NCBI RefSeq assembly: GCF_032062135.1
Contig: NC_092860.1
Span: 1,671,996-1,735,995 of the forward strand
Reading direction: 5' to 3'
Length of the DNA stretch: 64,000 nt
Source: Pyxicephalus adspersus
Lineage: Eukaryota > Chordata > Amphibia > Anura > Pyxicephalidae
In this document: piece by piece, positions 1 through 11,355 of the stretch
Layout: each line of letters opens with the position of its first letter
How positions within the stretch are numbered: the stretch's first letter is position 1
Notes under the pieces: generated by a model
Database searches by the model: none
The model's input: the letters and a program-made list of their open reading frames with translations, nothing else
Told to the model about the DNA's origin: nothing
Position numbers and translations under genes: made by a program

Positions 1-640
1 AGGAAACCAAAGAAGAAAAGGGAAGGAAGGAGGGGGATAGAAAGAAAGGATGGAAATAAGGAGGGAAGGAACAGAGAAAGGGAGAGAGAGAGGGAGGAAG
101 GAAGGAAGGAAGGAAGAGAGGGAAGGGAGGAAGGAAGGGAGGGGAGGAAGGAAGGAAGGAACAGAGGGAAGGGAGGAAGAAAGAGAGCGAGAGAAGGGAG
201 GAAGGAAGAGAGAGAAGGGAGGAAAGAAGAGAGAGAAGGGAGGAAGGAAGGAAGAAAGCGAGAGAAGGGAGGAAGGAAGAGAGAGAAGGGAGGAAGGAAG
301 AGAGGGAAGGTAGGAAGGAAGAGAGGGAAGGGATGGAGGGAGGGAAGAAAAAGGAAGGAAGAATAGAAGAAAGAAAGGAAAAAGAAAAGGAGTGAAAATG
401 GTAAAGAAGGAAGGAAGGAAGAAAGAAAGGGAGAAAGGAAAACATAAGGAAGGAAGGAAGGAAAGAAGGAAAAAAGGAAGGAAGAGAGGAAGGAAAGAAG
501 GAAAAAAGGGAGGAAGAGAGGAAGGAAAGAAGGAAAAAAGGGAGGAAAGAAGGAAATAAGGAGGGAGGGAGGGATGAAGGAAGGGAGAAAGGCAGAAAGG
601 AAGGAAGGAAAAATGGGAGGAAGGAAGGAGAAAGATGGAT
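1..640 (+). repeat. GGAA-rich purine tract (microsatellite)
   Basis: About 640 bases of almost uninterrupted purines built from GGAA, GGGA and GAGA units, so the complementary strand is pure polypyrimidine. The open frame inside it (Lys/Glu/Arg/Gly only) is low-complexity and is not called as a gene. It begins before the window start. Confidence 0.95.
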
Positions 641-1408
641 GAGAAAGTGGAAAGAAGGACATGGAAGGTGTCACCATTACTAATAAATTGAGGAAGATTC
701 TGTGATATCAGAACTAAACCTCCATCTGACCTCCCTGCGATCTTCCCCCGGCGGCTCAGGGCAGCTTCCGGGGCAATTTGTTGGTCTGCTCTATTATTGT
801 AAAATGAGAATTCATTTTGTAACAAAAGCAGCAATTAGCCATTTAATAAATCCCGCTTGGAGCGCAGTCTGAGCCGATAGAGGCGCCATATATCTCTCAT
901 AGAACCAGGAAAAATCCGTCCTGTATAATCTGTGACATTAATAAGGTTTACAGGGGATTTGGATTTCTTCTGAAATATTCAGATTCCGGTTCTCTGACTG
1001 GTTGCTGTGGGCAGCACAGACAGTTCTCTGCTCTGAATAAAAAATATATATATATATATCAGACACACAATTCTTCATTTATTTCTTTTACCATTGCAGT
1101 CAGATTCAGCAGGCTTTTCTAGGTTTCTAGGTAGGACTGCTGCCTCTTCTCAGATGACCCTTTTACCCCTTTCCCTAAGAACTATAGTTGGGGAAGCTGG
1201 AATCTGGATGCCATTCCCATAAAAGAGAGCTGCAGACAGTGGGGGGTTTTGCTGGTGGAATGGAAATCAGAATCACTTAGCAAGAAGGCTGAGTTTAAAG
1301 TGAATTTGTCAGGACAAAACTTTGGTAGGGGACCTGAGATGCTCCAGAGGCGACATCACTTGTTTCATGTATCAGTGTAACTTCCTGCGCCATTCTCACC
1401 TTGTGATT
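641..1408. other. Intergenic, no gene seen
   Basis: No credible coding frame. It holds a short (TA)n run near 1041-1060. The block at about 720-900 is rich in homeodomain-like cores (ATTA, TTAATAAA) and has no recognisable repeat, so it could be a conserved non-coding element. That is only an impression from composition. Confidence 0.5.
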
Positions 1409-1596
1409 GGATGCACTTTGATAAGTGAACCTGGGTGATCCAGCAAACCTGGAATGGATTTCTTCAAAGACATTTGCTATTTGCTAGCAAATGTTTTGAA
1501 TCCCGGACCAGATCCATTCCAGGTTTGCTGGATCACCCAACTTCACTGATGAAAGTGTATTCTCTCCAGCCTTGGAGAGCATTATTAAATCAGGGC
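1409..1596. mobile_element. Hairpin MITE, 5'-truncated copy
   Basis: Two perfect 26-base inverted arms lie at 1433-1458 and 1513-1538, both containing GATCCAGCAAACCTGGAATG. The right end continues through TCTCCAGCCTTGGAGAGC to an AATCAGGGCC terminus. The left terminus is lost. A more complete copy of the same family is at 9585-9805. It has no coding capacity. Confidence 0.85.
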
Positions 1597-4500
1597 CCAA
1601 GGTACAATGTTGCAGTCTGCCCAGGGGTGTAGTGGGGCCGTCACTTTTTTTGGGACCCCCGTATAGGCTCTCCCTGTGCGCTCGCCATGGATAGCCTTTA
1701 CTATTACTGTACCCCCTCTTCTTTTTTTATGACTACCCAGGAATTCTTCTGACTTGTAAATTCGCTGACAGGTCCACATTAAACAATTTCATGTTTGAAT
1801 AAAGAGAACCTGTAAGAGGCGTGCGATGTACCGGATCAGCAAGGGTTAAATGCGGTGCGGAGTCGTCATTGTGGTCCCTGGCAGATGTTTGCAGCCAAAT
1901 CCCGCTCATTAGGAACTTTAATAAGATGCATTTTTTTAATAGGCACAATGTTTGCAACCGTGCTGAAATCCATCGGGATTAGGGAGCTTTCATTAGTGGG
2001 AGATTGGCTGCAACCAGAGAATGGCGCAGCTTTCTGTCGCCATAGAAACCGCCTGAGCATGGGTGGGGGAATAGGGAGGACGGCGAAAAGTTATGAGTGA
2101 AAGTACAGCCCGGCCATTGGGTACAGAGATGGGTTTGGGGGACAATAATTAGGATGCACCCAGAAATCTGTGAGAGCTGCAGCTGCACTGAATGCACTAA
2201 ATGAAAGGTGCAATTGGAAGGTGGGGGAGGGGCCACCTGGAGTGCTCAAGTTGCATGGTGTGTCATGGCTAGGTAAGGGCTTCTCCATTCCACAGACATA
2301 AATCTTCTCTTGCTTATGTCTTCCTTTGTATTTTTTAAATCAAATATTAACCTTAAATACATCTCAGTCCTTCCGATCTCGTGCAGCCTCATTGCAGCAT
2401 ACTCCTGTGCACTCCAGTGATGGCCCCATGACATTTCTCAGTTTCCTGATGGTTACAATAGTAGACCATGTCTATGTATTGTGTGCTGAAAGAGCTGCTT
2501 GGAGGTCCATGTGACAGGGTGACAACACCACAGCGTAACTGGAAAACAGAGTCAGAACATTGTCACCCCCTGACAGGAAGTTCCTGAATATAGACCTTCA
2601 GGGCAGGATGGGCGAGGATTATTTTAACACAAGCTGCAGATTACCATATTTAAATGTCTTTCAAAATGCCAATAACATGTTAAAACTTCTATGTGATTTT
2701 ATTGATTGGTTTCACATCTACTAAGGTTGGTGAATTGCTGTTGTCACCATTCACTTCCAGGCTTATAGTCGAGATTTACCATAAAATGTATATCTGTCTG
2801 TCTCTGTCTGACTGCCGGTTCTGATTCTTTTTTTTCCTATGATGTCTTGCTCCTGGACGCTGGCCATTACTTGTACTCTTTGTTCAGATTAGAGTGACAC
2901 CATAAGCAGGTGATTTTGAGAAGCATGCTTCCCCCTAGGGATTGCTTGCTACTCATGGTAGGACTGTCAAAGAGAACCTGTGATTTGAGCTACTGTCACA
3001 GTCACAACATGGGGGTGGTATATGGGAATTTGGTGCTGCTGGTGTAACCGGCATTCTTGCATATTGCAAGCACAAGTTCAACTTAAGGCATAACCACCAG
3101 TCATTGGCATTGACTTTCCAAGGATCCGAGGATTCACCAAACCAAAATACAAAGTCAAGACGCTCATTGTTCTGCCCAATTAGATTGTGTAGTGGGAGGT
3201 GGCTGTGCTGCTGCGGGGGGCACATAGATTGTGTGTATAGAAGGGAGAGTTATGAATATTTATCAGAAAATCCATCGGTATTCAGCTCATATTGTCACAC
3301 ATACAATGTTACTTATACATTGATATGAACCTCTTCATACTAAATATGGCTTCCAGTGCACCCTAGGGTCAGATTTACCCCCTGTGAAGGTAAAGCCACC
3401 TACGCCTTTTTCTTTCTGAGCTACATCCCCCATTGTGTACATAGTCCATAGCTGTGCCCCATGGTGCCATGAAATGTGAATAGCAATGCAATTCATTCCC
3501 CAGTGCACAGATGGTTCATATCTGAGTATTGTTGTGCCATAAAACACAAGTACATTGTGATGTTTATGCTTTATTGTGCGTTGGGGCTCTGAATCTGCAG
3601 TATAATGTATAGCAAGTGATGAGCACTCATCTTTATTCGGGAACGGGGGCAAAACCTTTCAGAAAATTAGATGGAACCAGAAATACAAAATAAACAACTC
3701 TTATATATGATAATAATCAATTACAGCCTGCAATGGTTTGAGCCACACACAGTTCTTTGTCATGCAGGATATATTTTGTATACCTGTTCCTGATAGTCCT
3801 TGGTGGACATTTACAAGGTTGGATAGGTCCAATCAGGTCTGGGTCACCAAAAAGGCAACCTTCGGGCCCATTGGATACCCAGAGAGCCTAGCTACAACCT
3901 CCATACTCCTGCAAAAACCCCGAGAAATGGCACAATTGGAGAGAGTTGTGCATGCCCCCGTCACTTCACAACACGGGCAACCAGTGTCTTATGTGTCTGG
4001 TAAAGACAAGGGCACCAGGGGGGCTTCTACTGTGCCCATGGCAATCCTTATCCTGTGTATGTCCATTGAAAAGATGAGGGGCCAAATCCGACGCTATGGC
4101 TAGGACCAATTTCATAAAAGCATTAAAAGGATAAGAATGCACCAAGCTAGTATATAAAATTGGATGTATGAATATTAGCCAACACATTTTGGGTCATGAT
4201 GTATCCTCCTCCATGAGGCTTTTGGATAAGTACCATGTTGGTACCTGTACTGGGTAGCACCTATTTACTAGTAAGAGGGTGATCCGGCACCGTGTTCATT
4301 TCAGATCTCATCCACAGTTGAAAATTAGCCATGAAGAGGTTAAAAACAGCAAACCTCAGCTGTAAGCAGCAAATCTCAGGGGGGTTAATTATCACACCTG
4401 AAGCTGATTTACCTGTACAGGTGTCCTTTTACCTGGAATCATCTAGTACAGAAGGATGGGGGGAGAGCACCAGAAATAAGCATTATTAGGGACGCTGTGG

Positions 4501-4700
4501 TGGTCCATCCGGCCCCGGTGCATTGAATGGTCCAATAAGAAGATATACAATGTATGTCAGTGAGGTCGCTATCTTAGCCATCATACGTCAGCAGTGATTG
4601 GTAGAGTCCTGGTATCGCTGCTCTATGTGGTGACCGGTGAACCTGTGTTTGTTTTATCCAAGAAATTCTAAAGATTAATCATCGGATCCCACGGAGGGCA
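1597..4700. other. Intergenic, little recognisable content
   Basis: No supported gene. The motif AAAGAGAACCTGT, the end of a MITE family seen intact at 33789-33980, recurs near 1800 and 2970, so these may be decayed relics. The stretch at 1880-2060 is AT-rich with several TTAATA/ATTA cores. A potential splice donor GCA/GTAAGT ends at 4700/4701 just before the RE1 pair; whether it closes a first exon is unknown. Confidence 0.4.
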
Positions 4701-4783
4701 GTAAGTACCGCTGTTTGTGTGTTTAAATTTGGAAAGAGATTTGCTGGATATTTGGATGTGATATTTTCAGCTAGAAATCTGAT

Positions 4784-4804
4784 TTCAGCACCACGGACAG
4801 CACA
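4784..4804 (+). promoter_or_regulatory. RE1/NRSE-like REST binding motif
   Basis: The first 18 bases, TTCAGCACCACGGACAGC, are identical to the canonical RE1 element, and by my count 19 of 21 positions agree overall. RE1 is bound by the zinc-finger repressor REST/NRSF, which silences neuronal genes in non-neuronal cells. The nearest annotated gene downstream is the LRR-Ig membrane protein, 6.5 kb away. Occupancy is inferred, not shown. Confidence 0.8.
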
Positions 4805-4823
4805 AAGGACAGAAATGAGTCAC

Positions 4824-4844
4824 TGAGCTCTCCGAGGTGCTGAA
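4824..4844 (-). promoter_or_regulatory. Second RE1/NRSE-like motif, inverted
   Basis: The minus strand reads TTCAGCACCTCGGAGAGC, matching 17 of 21 RE1 positions and fully fitting the degenerate core TYAGMRCCNNRGMSAG. It faces the stronger site at 4784-4804 across 19 bases, making a convergent pair. Both half-sites have standard spacing. Confidence 0.6.
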
Positions 4845-7800
4845 ATGATGTATTACAGGAAAGCTGTCATTACAGCCATATGGGGGAGGCCATCAATGTC
4901 CATCTGAAAATGTTACTTACCTGGCTGTTACTCTAAATGTGGCTTCGATCGTCACTGACCAGGAACAATTGTGCACAACAGTCATCAAGAGTCATCAATA
5001 AATAGTCAACCTGGATGGACTTTAAAGGGACCCTGTCACTACCAGGCAAGGCAGGGAGTCAGTATTGAGGTTACTTACAGAAATCCATTATGTGACTCGG
5101 ATCAACAGAGAAACTGTAAGTGGCCACCCTACAGAATAATCTGCACATCTAGGATTGGTGGATAGGAATCCTACCACAGCCCCCAATACCAGCACATCAA
5201 TCCCCAATCTGGCCCTCATATATCATTTCTGTTTTTTTTTTTTAAATCATTGTCCAAATGTCTTCAGGTCAGTCGGGTGCCATGCAAAATCTTCTTGCCC
5301 TTTCCCATAGCTGAACAATGCTCACTGATACAATAAGTAGCGCTGACGTGATGATGTCAGCACCATTTCTGAAGGGTGTAATGTAGTGATCCCTAACACC
5401 CTGCACTCACAGTATCTCCTCAGTCTTCTGGTTTATATATGCTGAGCAATATTTACCCCAGAGACTGGCATCTTATGACTTTAAGGACATGCGGTGGAAA
5501 AACTCTAGATTGAAGGTGAGTATCGCAAACTTAGTTGCTGATTAAACACAGACTTTACACACAGTAGATTGTAAGCTCTTCGGGGCAGGGTCCTCTCCTC
5601 CTGTATCACTGTCTGTATTAGTCTGTCATTTGCAACCCCTATTTAATGAACAGCGCTGCGTAATATGTTGGCGCTTTATAAATCCTGTTAAATAATAATA
5701 ATAATAATAATAACAGTAGCTGTTAATCAACAGATTGAAGTAGAGTATTGCAGTTTGAGATCTGCTTTTAGCACATGAGGACCATAAAAATTGCTTTATT
5801 GAAGTAAAAGCTGTGAACAGAATGGAATTCCTCAGGAGTGAGTTCTGAAGATGGGGCTGGATGTACCAAAGATAACTGGAAACTAATATAGGAAATAACA
5901 GCAGAGGGGAATTTGATTGTGTTTGGGGTTTGGCAGGTCCAGAAGCCATGAGAAAGAAAGGTCAGACAGAGAGTAAATTCAGAGCCCCAACAATGACTTT
6001 CTGCCTGCACCGTGACTAGTTTCTTTTGAAGGACAAGGTCACCTTGGGTGCACCTACCTGGTGTCATCTGTACACAAAAATCGACATACCTGACTACACA
6101 GGTGAGCTCTGGGAGCAGAAGGCTATGGGGGCTCCTGGAAAGGTCTTTGGGAATGTGAGTGAGATTCGGGGAGATCAGATACTACAAGTCCTGTACATGT
6201 GTCTCTAATGAACACAGTGAATGATTCATTCCACATGCCATTCCCTCCCACAGGAGCTGACTACCCCGAATTTATCATATCAGAGTCACCAGTGCCAGCA
6301 CCCAAAATGCTCCAATGTGGTAAAAGGGGACTTTATCCCCCTTTCCAATTATTCACCATTAGCATCACTCTGTCAATAGATTGTCATCTTTTGTAACAAT
6401 ATAAGAGTGTCTAAAATACAGAAGTGTATAATTCAAAATGGGTTTAAATCCCAAATTGATGGAAACATTTTGGTTCCAAATATTCTATTTCCCATTTTTC
6501 AATGCTGTTGATCTGCATTCACACTCAGCCACTTCCTACCCACATGCTTTAGTGTTGAATGCACATTACTATTATATGGATTAGATTTCTGGTAAAATCA
6601 GTGGACCATGCAAAAGTAATATGTGGTTGCTTGTAGTCACCCCCAGACAAGAATGTGATAGGGTGACAATGAAGAAGCACTGTGCGGGGTTGTGGGGTCA
6701 GGACAAGGGGGTCTCAGGGGGACACATGAGTCCTTAAGTTTTGTAAGGCCACAGGAAATAAGCAGAATGAATGGAGGGCAATAGAAAAAAATGACAAAAT
6801 TGTGCATGCATTAATTCTGGTAGATTACCATTGGGCAAAACTGCATTACAATGCAAATGCGTTCAGAAGTTATGATTGGGTGCCATTTGTTATAAAAGGC
6901 AATAGGTGTAAAATGCAGAAGTATAGATATTTGTAATGGTAATGGACACAATTCTGCATCCAATAGGATAGTGTGAATGGGCCCTTAGTGTTTTTTGCAT
7001 TCACATCTATTTTGTGCATTTGATTATTTCTATGTACCAACCTTTTACTTTTGTTTTTTTAACTTTAAGATGTCATAAGGGTTATCACAGGGCTTTAAGA
7101 GGTCAATATCTGGCACAAACACAGATCTAGGATAAATGTAGCAACGAATCGGTTTCCCTGGTCATCCCATAGATAAATTGCCCTGGACGCCTCCTTTAGC
7201 CTAAAACAGCCGATAACACAGAAGAATTGTCTGCACTGCAGAGAGAACCAGTTTATCATTCGGATAGGGATTTCCATCTTTCTCCCCTATTTAGCAGTAG
7301 CCCAGGGTGATCGCAGGGAGTTTCAATTCCTGACAACCAATCAGTAGCATGTTTGAACCCTTAAAAATAAAAATATTAAAGATAGGAACTGACAAATGTT
7401 CTCAAGATAGCTCCTCTACATTAATGCAAACAATTAGAATATGGCACATCCCTTTCATTTGAATAGTGCAAGACAATTTGTTTTAGCTGGGTCATTGGCT
7501 TTGGGACTTTTAAAGCAAATCATTTTCCTAAACACCTCAAACAATATATTTAGAAATAATCCAATGATTTATTAATTTATAATTGATAAAAATCACCAAA
7601 ATCCAAAAGTTGGTACATTTGTTTCAAAAGGAGCAGTTACCCTGTCCTATTAGGATTTGGTTCCAGGATAAGTTTGTTTCCCTGCTGATCCTTAGTATGC
7701 TCTCCTTGTGTCAGGTTTTTAAAACTTTTCAAACTTTGTCTTGCAATTAAAGATACAAAGACAATGTCTGGCGATGGGCACCAACCTGTCCCACCCAATC

Positions 7801-8943
7801 TGCTGTACGATGAGCGAAGGAGAACTTCCATCCTCACACCGCCGCCACCTTGACTGCCAAATGCAAAGCAGATCCCGTACTTTGTTATATTTTGACACTG
7901 TACTATGTATAAAAGCCTTAAATTGTATGAATTATTCACAAGCCCATTTTCCACTTCACTTTGATCCCTCCTCACCAGACGTTCCGCTCTACAGACGAGA
8001 ATGGGAGCCGTGGCATAGACGTTCTTTCTTTGTTTCTTTTGTTTGGTCGTTACTGTGAGTAGAAGATTCTAGCATTTCCATTGTGAATGGAGAGGAAAAG
8101 TACAGGAAATTCAGAGTTCTACAAACTGTCAGAAAAGATAATATGAGGATTGAAGGGGAAACAGAACAAAATGGATGTCACCTGGTCGGATGCTGGGCTC
8201 TTTTTGTAAAACCCAAAATGTCAACTTGACATCATTGGCCAATGGTTCAGTCCAAGCCGGATGCTGGATTTAGCCTTGTGTGGCTCTAAGCCTGAGCAGT
8301 ACAACTTCAGCTTCTAAGGGCCACTTACAGGCCAGGATTTTCATGTAAATGATTCCTTGCTTTTATAGAAATAGTAAAAATATGTGCAGATCCTGGCCCA
8401 TCAAGACTGGAGTTGGACAGCCCTGCCCTGAGCAGTCCTTAAACTTCCCCCCACTTTCTGTCTCAATGACCACCAGGGCAAAAGGGGGGTTGATGTCCCC
8501 AGGGGTCACACAGACTGCAATAGAAAATTGGCAGAACCCTTCATCATATTATTGGATAATACAAGGAACTAATAAACTGTAGTTTCTGTAGTTCACAAGC
8601 AGGTGCATACAGCCTTAGGGCCTGATGCAGAATATGGACCTAGGCCAACTTCTACCTGCATCACAAATCGGATTCCCATCTACTTGTAGCACAGCTCAGC
8701 CCACTTGGTGCACCTTTTTTTCAGTGCAGAGCCATTAGTGACCTGACCAGTCTCTGATGAACCCCCCCTAGTGTCAGACTCCTCAGATACCAACCCATTC
8801 TCTGATGAACCACCTAGTGCCAGACCCCTTCAGTGCAGACCCCTCAGGGACCCGTTTCTCTGCTCCCACACTTTTTCAGAGGGATAGCATGATGGACAGA
8901 TACTAAGAGGCCGGGAGCTGTAAGAAAACCCAAATGAAGGGGC
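4845..8943. other. Intergenic, apart from one LINE tail
   Basis: No coding frame here shows a recognisable domain; all open frames are short and compositionally random. The only recognisable element is the LINE tail at 5570-5713. Another left RE1 half-site-like TCAGCACC at about 5360 has no right half and is not called. Confidence 0.6.
5570..5713 (+). mobile_element. L2/CR1-like LINE 3' tail, 5'-truncated
   Basis: Begins AGATTGTAAGCTCTTCGGGG, runs through CAGCGCTGCGTAATATG and ends in an (AAT)n tract. The same sequence forms the 3' end of the longer copy at 56957-57700, which still encodes reverse-transcriptase C-terminal residues. This identifies it as a 5'-truncated LINE insertion in the sense orientation. 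Confidence 0.85.
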
Positions 8944-8945
8944 TG

Positions 8946-9018
8946 TCACACTTACCTTTTCCTCACTAAAGCGCAGACGCCTCTCTCCTGCACTTTAGTG
9001 AGGAAGAGGTAAGTGTGA
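8946..9018. repeat. 31-base inverted repeat in LTR copy A
   Basis: Arms 8946-8976 and 8988-9018 (TCACACTTACC ... GGTAAGTGTGA) pair with two mismatches across an 11-base loop. LTR copy B has the left arm but not the right, so the right arm is specific to copy A. Confidence 0.85.
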
Positions 9019-9584
9019 CTCTGGACGTGCCTCTGTTTCCAAGCTTCATAAATTCCGTCCAATCTGCTGGCCAATCAGAAAATAGCCTCTTAACCAGCCC
9101 TGTTTAGCTAGCTCACACACTGCACTCAGTGTTCATGCAACGTGTCTCTACTGGTGCCGAGCCCCTAGTTCTGCTAAGCAGTTCCTGTACACCTGTTGGC
9201 TAACTCAGTGTTTCCTCTGTCCAGCTCCTGTGTTAACCCCTTGTTGTCCAGTCTGTTGGTTCCCAGACATTTTCCTTGTGCTGTTCCAGTGTTCCTGTCT
9301 GTCTGTGGATATTCCTGTGTCCCTGAGCCTCCTGTTGCTTCCCTGTGTCACTGGTGTCTGTCACCCAAGTTCCTGGTAATTAGCCCCTGGCTTGTGAAAT
9401 GACCTCTCTTGCTTGCTGCCTGCCTCAACCCTGGCCTTCCTTTACTATCCTTCTGCTTTGTGATTTGGTACCATGTTTTGCCCCCCTTGGTGTGCCCATG
9501 GACCGCAACCTGGCAGTAACCAGCGTGTACCATCCTCACCATCAGAGGCTCTAGAGAAGACCTGGTTACTGCTTAGACTCTGTG

Positions 9585-9805
9585 GGCCTGAATAATAAAG
9601 CTCTCCAAGGCTGGAGAAGATAGACTTTTATTAGTGAAGCTGGGTGATCCAGCAAACCTAGAATGGATTTCTCAAAAGTCATTTGCTATTTGTTTGTAAA
9701 TGTTTTCAATCCTGGACCAGATCCATTCCAGCTTTGCTGGATCACCAAGCTTCACCAATAAAAGTGTATTCTCTCCAGCCTTGGTTAGCTTTAATAAATC
9801 AGGCC
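9585..9805. mobile_element. Hairpin MITE nested in LTR copy A
   Basis: Long terminal inverted repeats start GGCCTGA and end TCAGGCC, with GATCCAGCAAACC-type internal arms shared with the copy at 1409-1596. It is flanked by CTGTG on both sides (9580-9584, 9806-9810). The related LTR at 44675-45326 lacks the insert at the matching place and reads ACTCTGCGCCTTGG, in effect an empty site. It is non-coding and 221 bp long. Confidence 0.9.
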
Positions 9806-9838
9806 CTGTGTCTTGGCCTTTCTCCGTGCAAGGTGTAG

Positions 9839-9851
9839 CGCCCCCTAGTGG
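9839..9851 (-). promoter_or_regulatory. CTCF-like core motif within LTR copy A
   Basis: The minus strand reads CCACTAGGGGGCGCTA, a full match to the CTCF core CCASYAGRKGGCR with the typical CGCTA extension. LTR copy B carries the same motif with one mismatch at 45292-45304. Binding is inferred. Confidence 0.6.
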
Positions 9852-9873
9852 TCCTGTCTCTCCTTGTGTGACA

Positions 9874-11350
9874 GGGGCAGCACTGCCCTGGTCTGGGAGT
9901 GAGATAAGAAGCATGTTCCAATCAGCCCCTTGCACCCCTGCCTGCCTCTTAGTGTCCACCCATTACCATTGTTAGGGCCATAACAACTTGCACGATTATA
10001 AGAGAATTGGAGGCAGGGATGGGGCTGATAAAGATTCTCTATAAGACAGTTGGATACATTTTTTGAATATTCAAAAACAAAATGATTATTTTATGTTTAC
10101 TAAAACCCCTTTGTTCCAATCAATTCCTCCTCGGTTTCTGAATCCCAGGAGTCCAGGAACACGCCTCCAGCAAAACCATCAAGACTAGCAGGGAGGAAAA
10201 GACTTTGCCTTAGGCAGGGCTCCACGAAACATTACCGTCTCAAACAGTTTCACTTTTTGATGCAATTAAAGGCAAAATCTGGTGTTACATTACTTATATC
10301 AAAACTAAAAATAGGAAAACAAAAATACCCCGTGAGTCAAAACAAGTTTTGTGTTCCAGAAAAAGATTTGTGGATGTATTTAATGAAGTATGGTTTTATA
10401 TTTGGAGACAGAAAATTTATGACATCTCTGGAGATTTTCTAATGTCTTGAGATCCGAGTTACCTAGAGAGATGAGTGGGAGCGCAATCTGTCAAAACAAA
10501 AAGGCGGAGACGACATTGTAAACCTAACAATGGGTATTTCTGTATTTATTAGTTTCTACAATTGTGTTTCTTAGTTTTTTCTGTTGGAACAACTCTCAGT
10601 GTCTGGTATAATCTTTACATTGCGAAAGTTACAGAGATATATTATTTTAATTTTGTAGAGCTGGGAGGTGACTCTGCCCTGGAAGGGAATTCTATTTATT
10701 GGGTACACAGACAAAAAGTTACAAACCTTTTCATATTGTATACAAAATAAAAACAAAAAGTTTGCCTATGCAGGACATTCCATCCCCAATAGGTGGAGCT
10801 TGGCGATGGGGTGGATAGGGGGTTTTACCTAATTAGTGCCAGGTTGGGGTGTAGCTTGAAGCCTATTTCCAAGCAATTTGTTTTTGTTTTTTTTTAACTA
10901 ACCAATGTTCATTAATAAGGCCCTTGCTAATGCAGTTTACAGATGCAGGGAACCAGTGATCAGGTGATGGAGTAATTCCTGTGCCAACTGGTCCCTCACA
11001 GTCACCTTTAAAAAAATGTACTACTACTGTATCTACTCTAGGATCCCAAAAGGTTCCCAAAACTGGACAGCCAATAGTAAATGTCCATGTCCTGCAAGCA
11101 TTGACATGGACACCCTAAAGTATACAAAGAAAGAGTCAGGATGGGAAGGTCACATGACCAGCAAATAAGGTAAGTAAAATTGGCTCCTAGATGGAGTATA
11201 TTTATTTATTGTGGAAGAGAACTTTTATTTGTAGGTTGTGGGCATCTGGGGGTTAAAGTATATAAAACTGGGGGATCCTATCTATTATTACTCATTACAT
11301 ACATTTATTTTGTCACAAGTATTAATATTTGCCCTTTTTTATATCTTCAG
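9874..11350. other. Upstream region of the LRR-Ig gene
   Basis: No coding frame with recognisable content. It ends in a polypyrimidine tract and TTCAG splice acceptor (11337-11350) immediately before the LRR-Ig coding exon. This region is therefore probably the end of an intron whose 5' exon I could not place with confidence. Confidence 0.5.
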
Positions 11351-11355
11351 ACTTC

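Larger units (their letters stand above)
8944..9873 (+). mobile_element. Solo LTR, copy A, with nested MITE
   Basis: Starts TGTCACACTTACC and ends GTGTGACA, flanked by a perfect 5-bp direct repeat GGGGC (8939-8943 and 9874-9878), which is the target-site duplication of an LTR retrotransposon. A related copy lies at 44675-45326 with the same start, middle and end. No gag or pol is attached, so this is a solo LTR left by recombination. Without the MITE it is about 704 bp. It carries a 31-base inverted repeat at its start and a CTCF-like motif near its end. The superfamily (Gypsy-like) is inferred from the TSD length and general look. Confidence 0.85.

Noticed and set aside
50..313. 87-residue Lys/Glu/Arg/Gly frame
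   Set aside because: Purine microsatellite translated in an open phase.
5355..5375. A possible third RE1 site
   Set aside because: Only the left half-site TCAGCACC is present; no GGACAG-like right half at a permitted spacing.
11329..11355. Extended N-terminus of the LRR-Ig protein
   Set aside because: The extra codons start at a TTG and span the polypyrimidine tract and splice acceptor; the true start is the ATG at 11356, followed by a good signal peptide.
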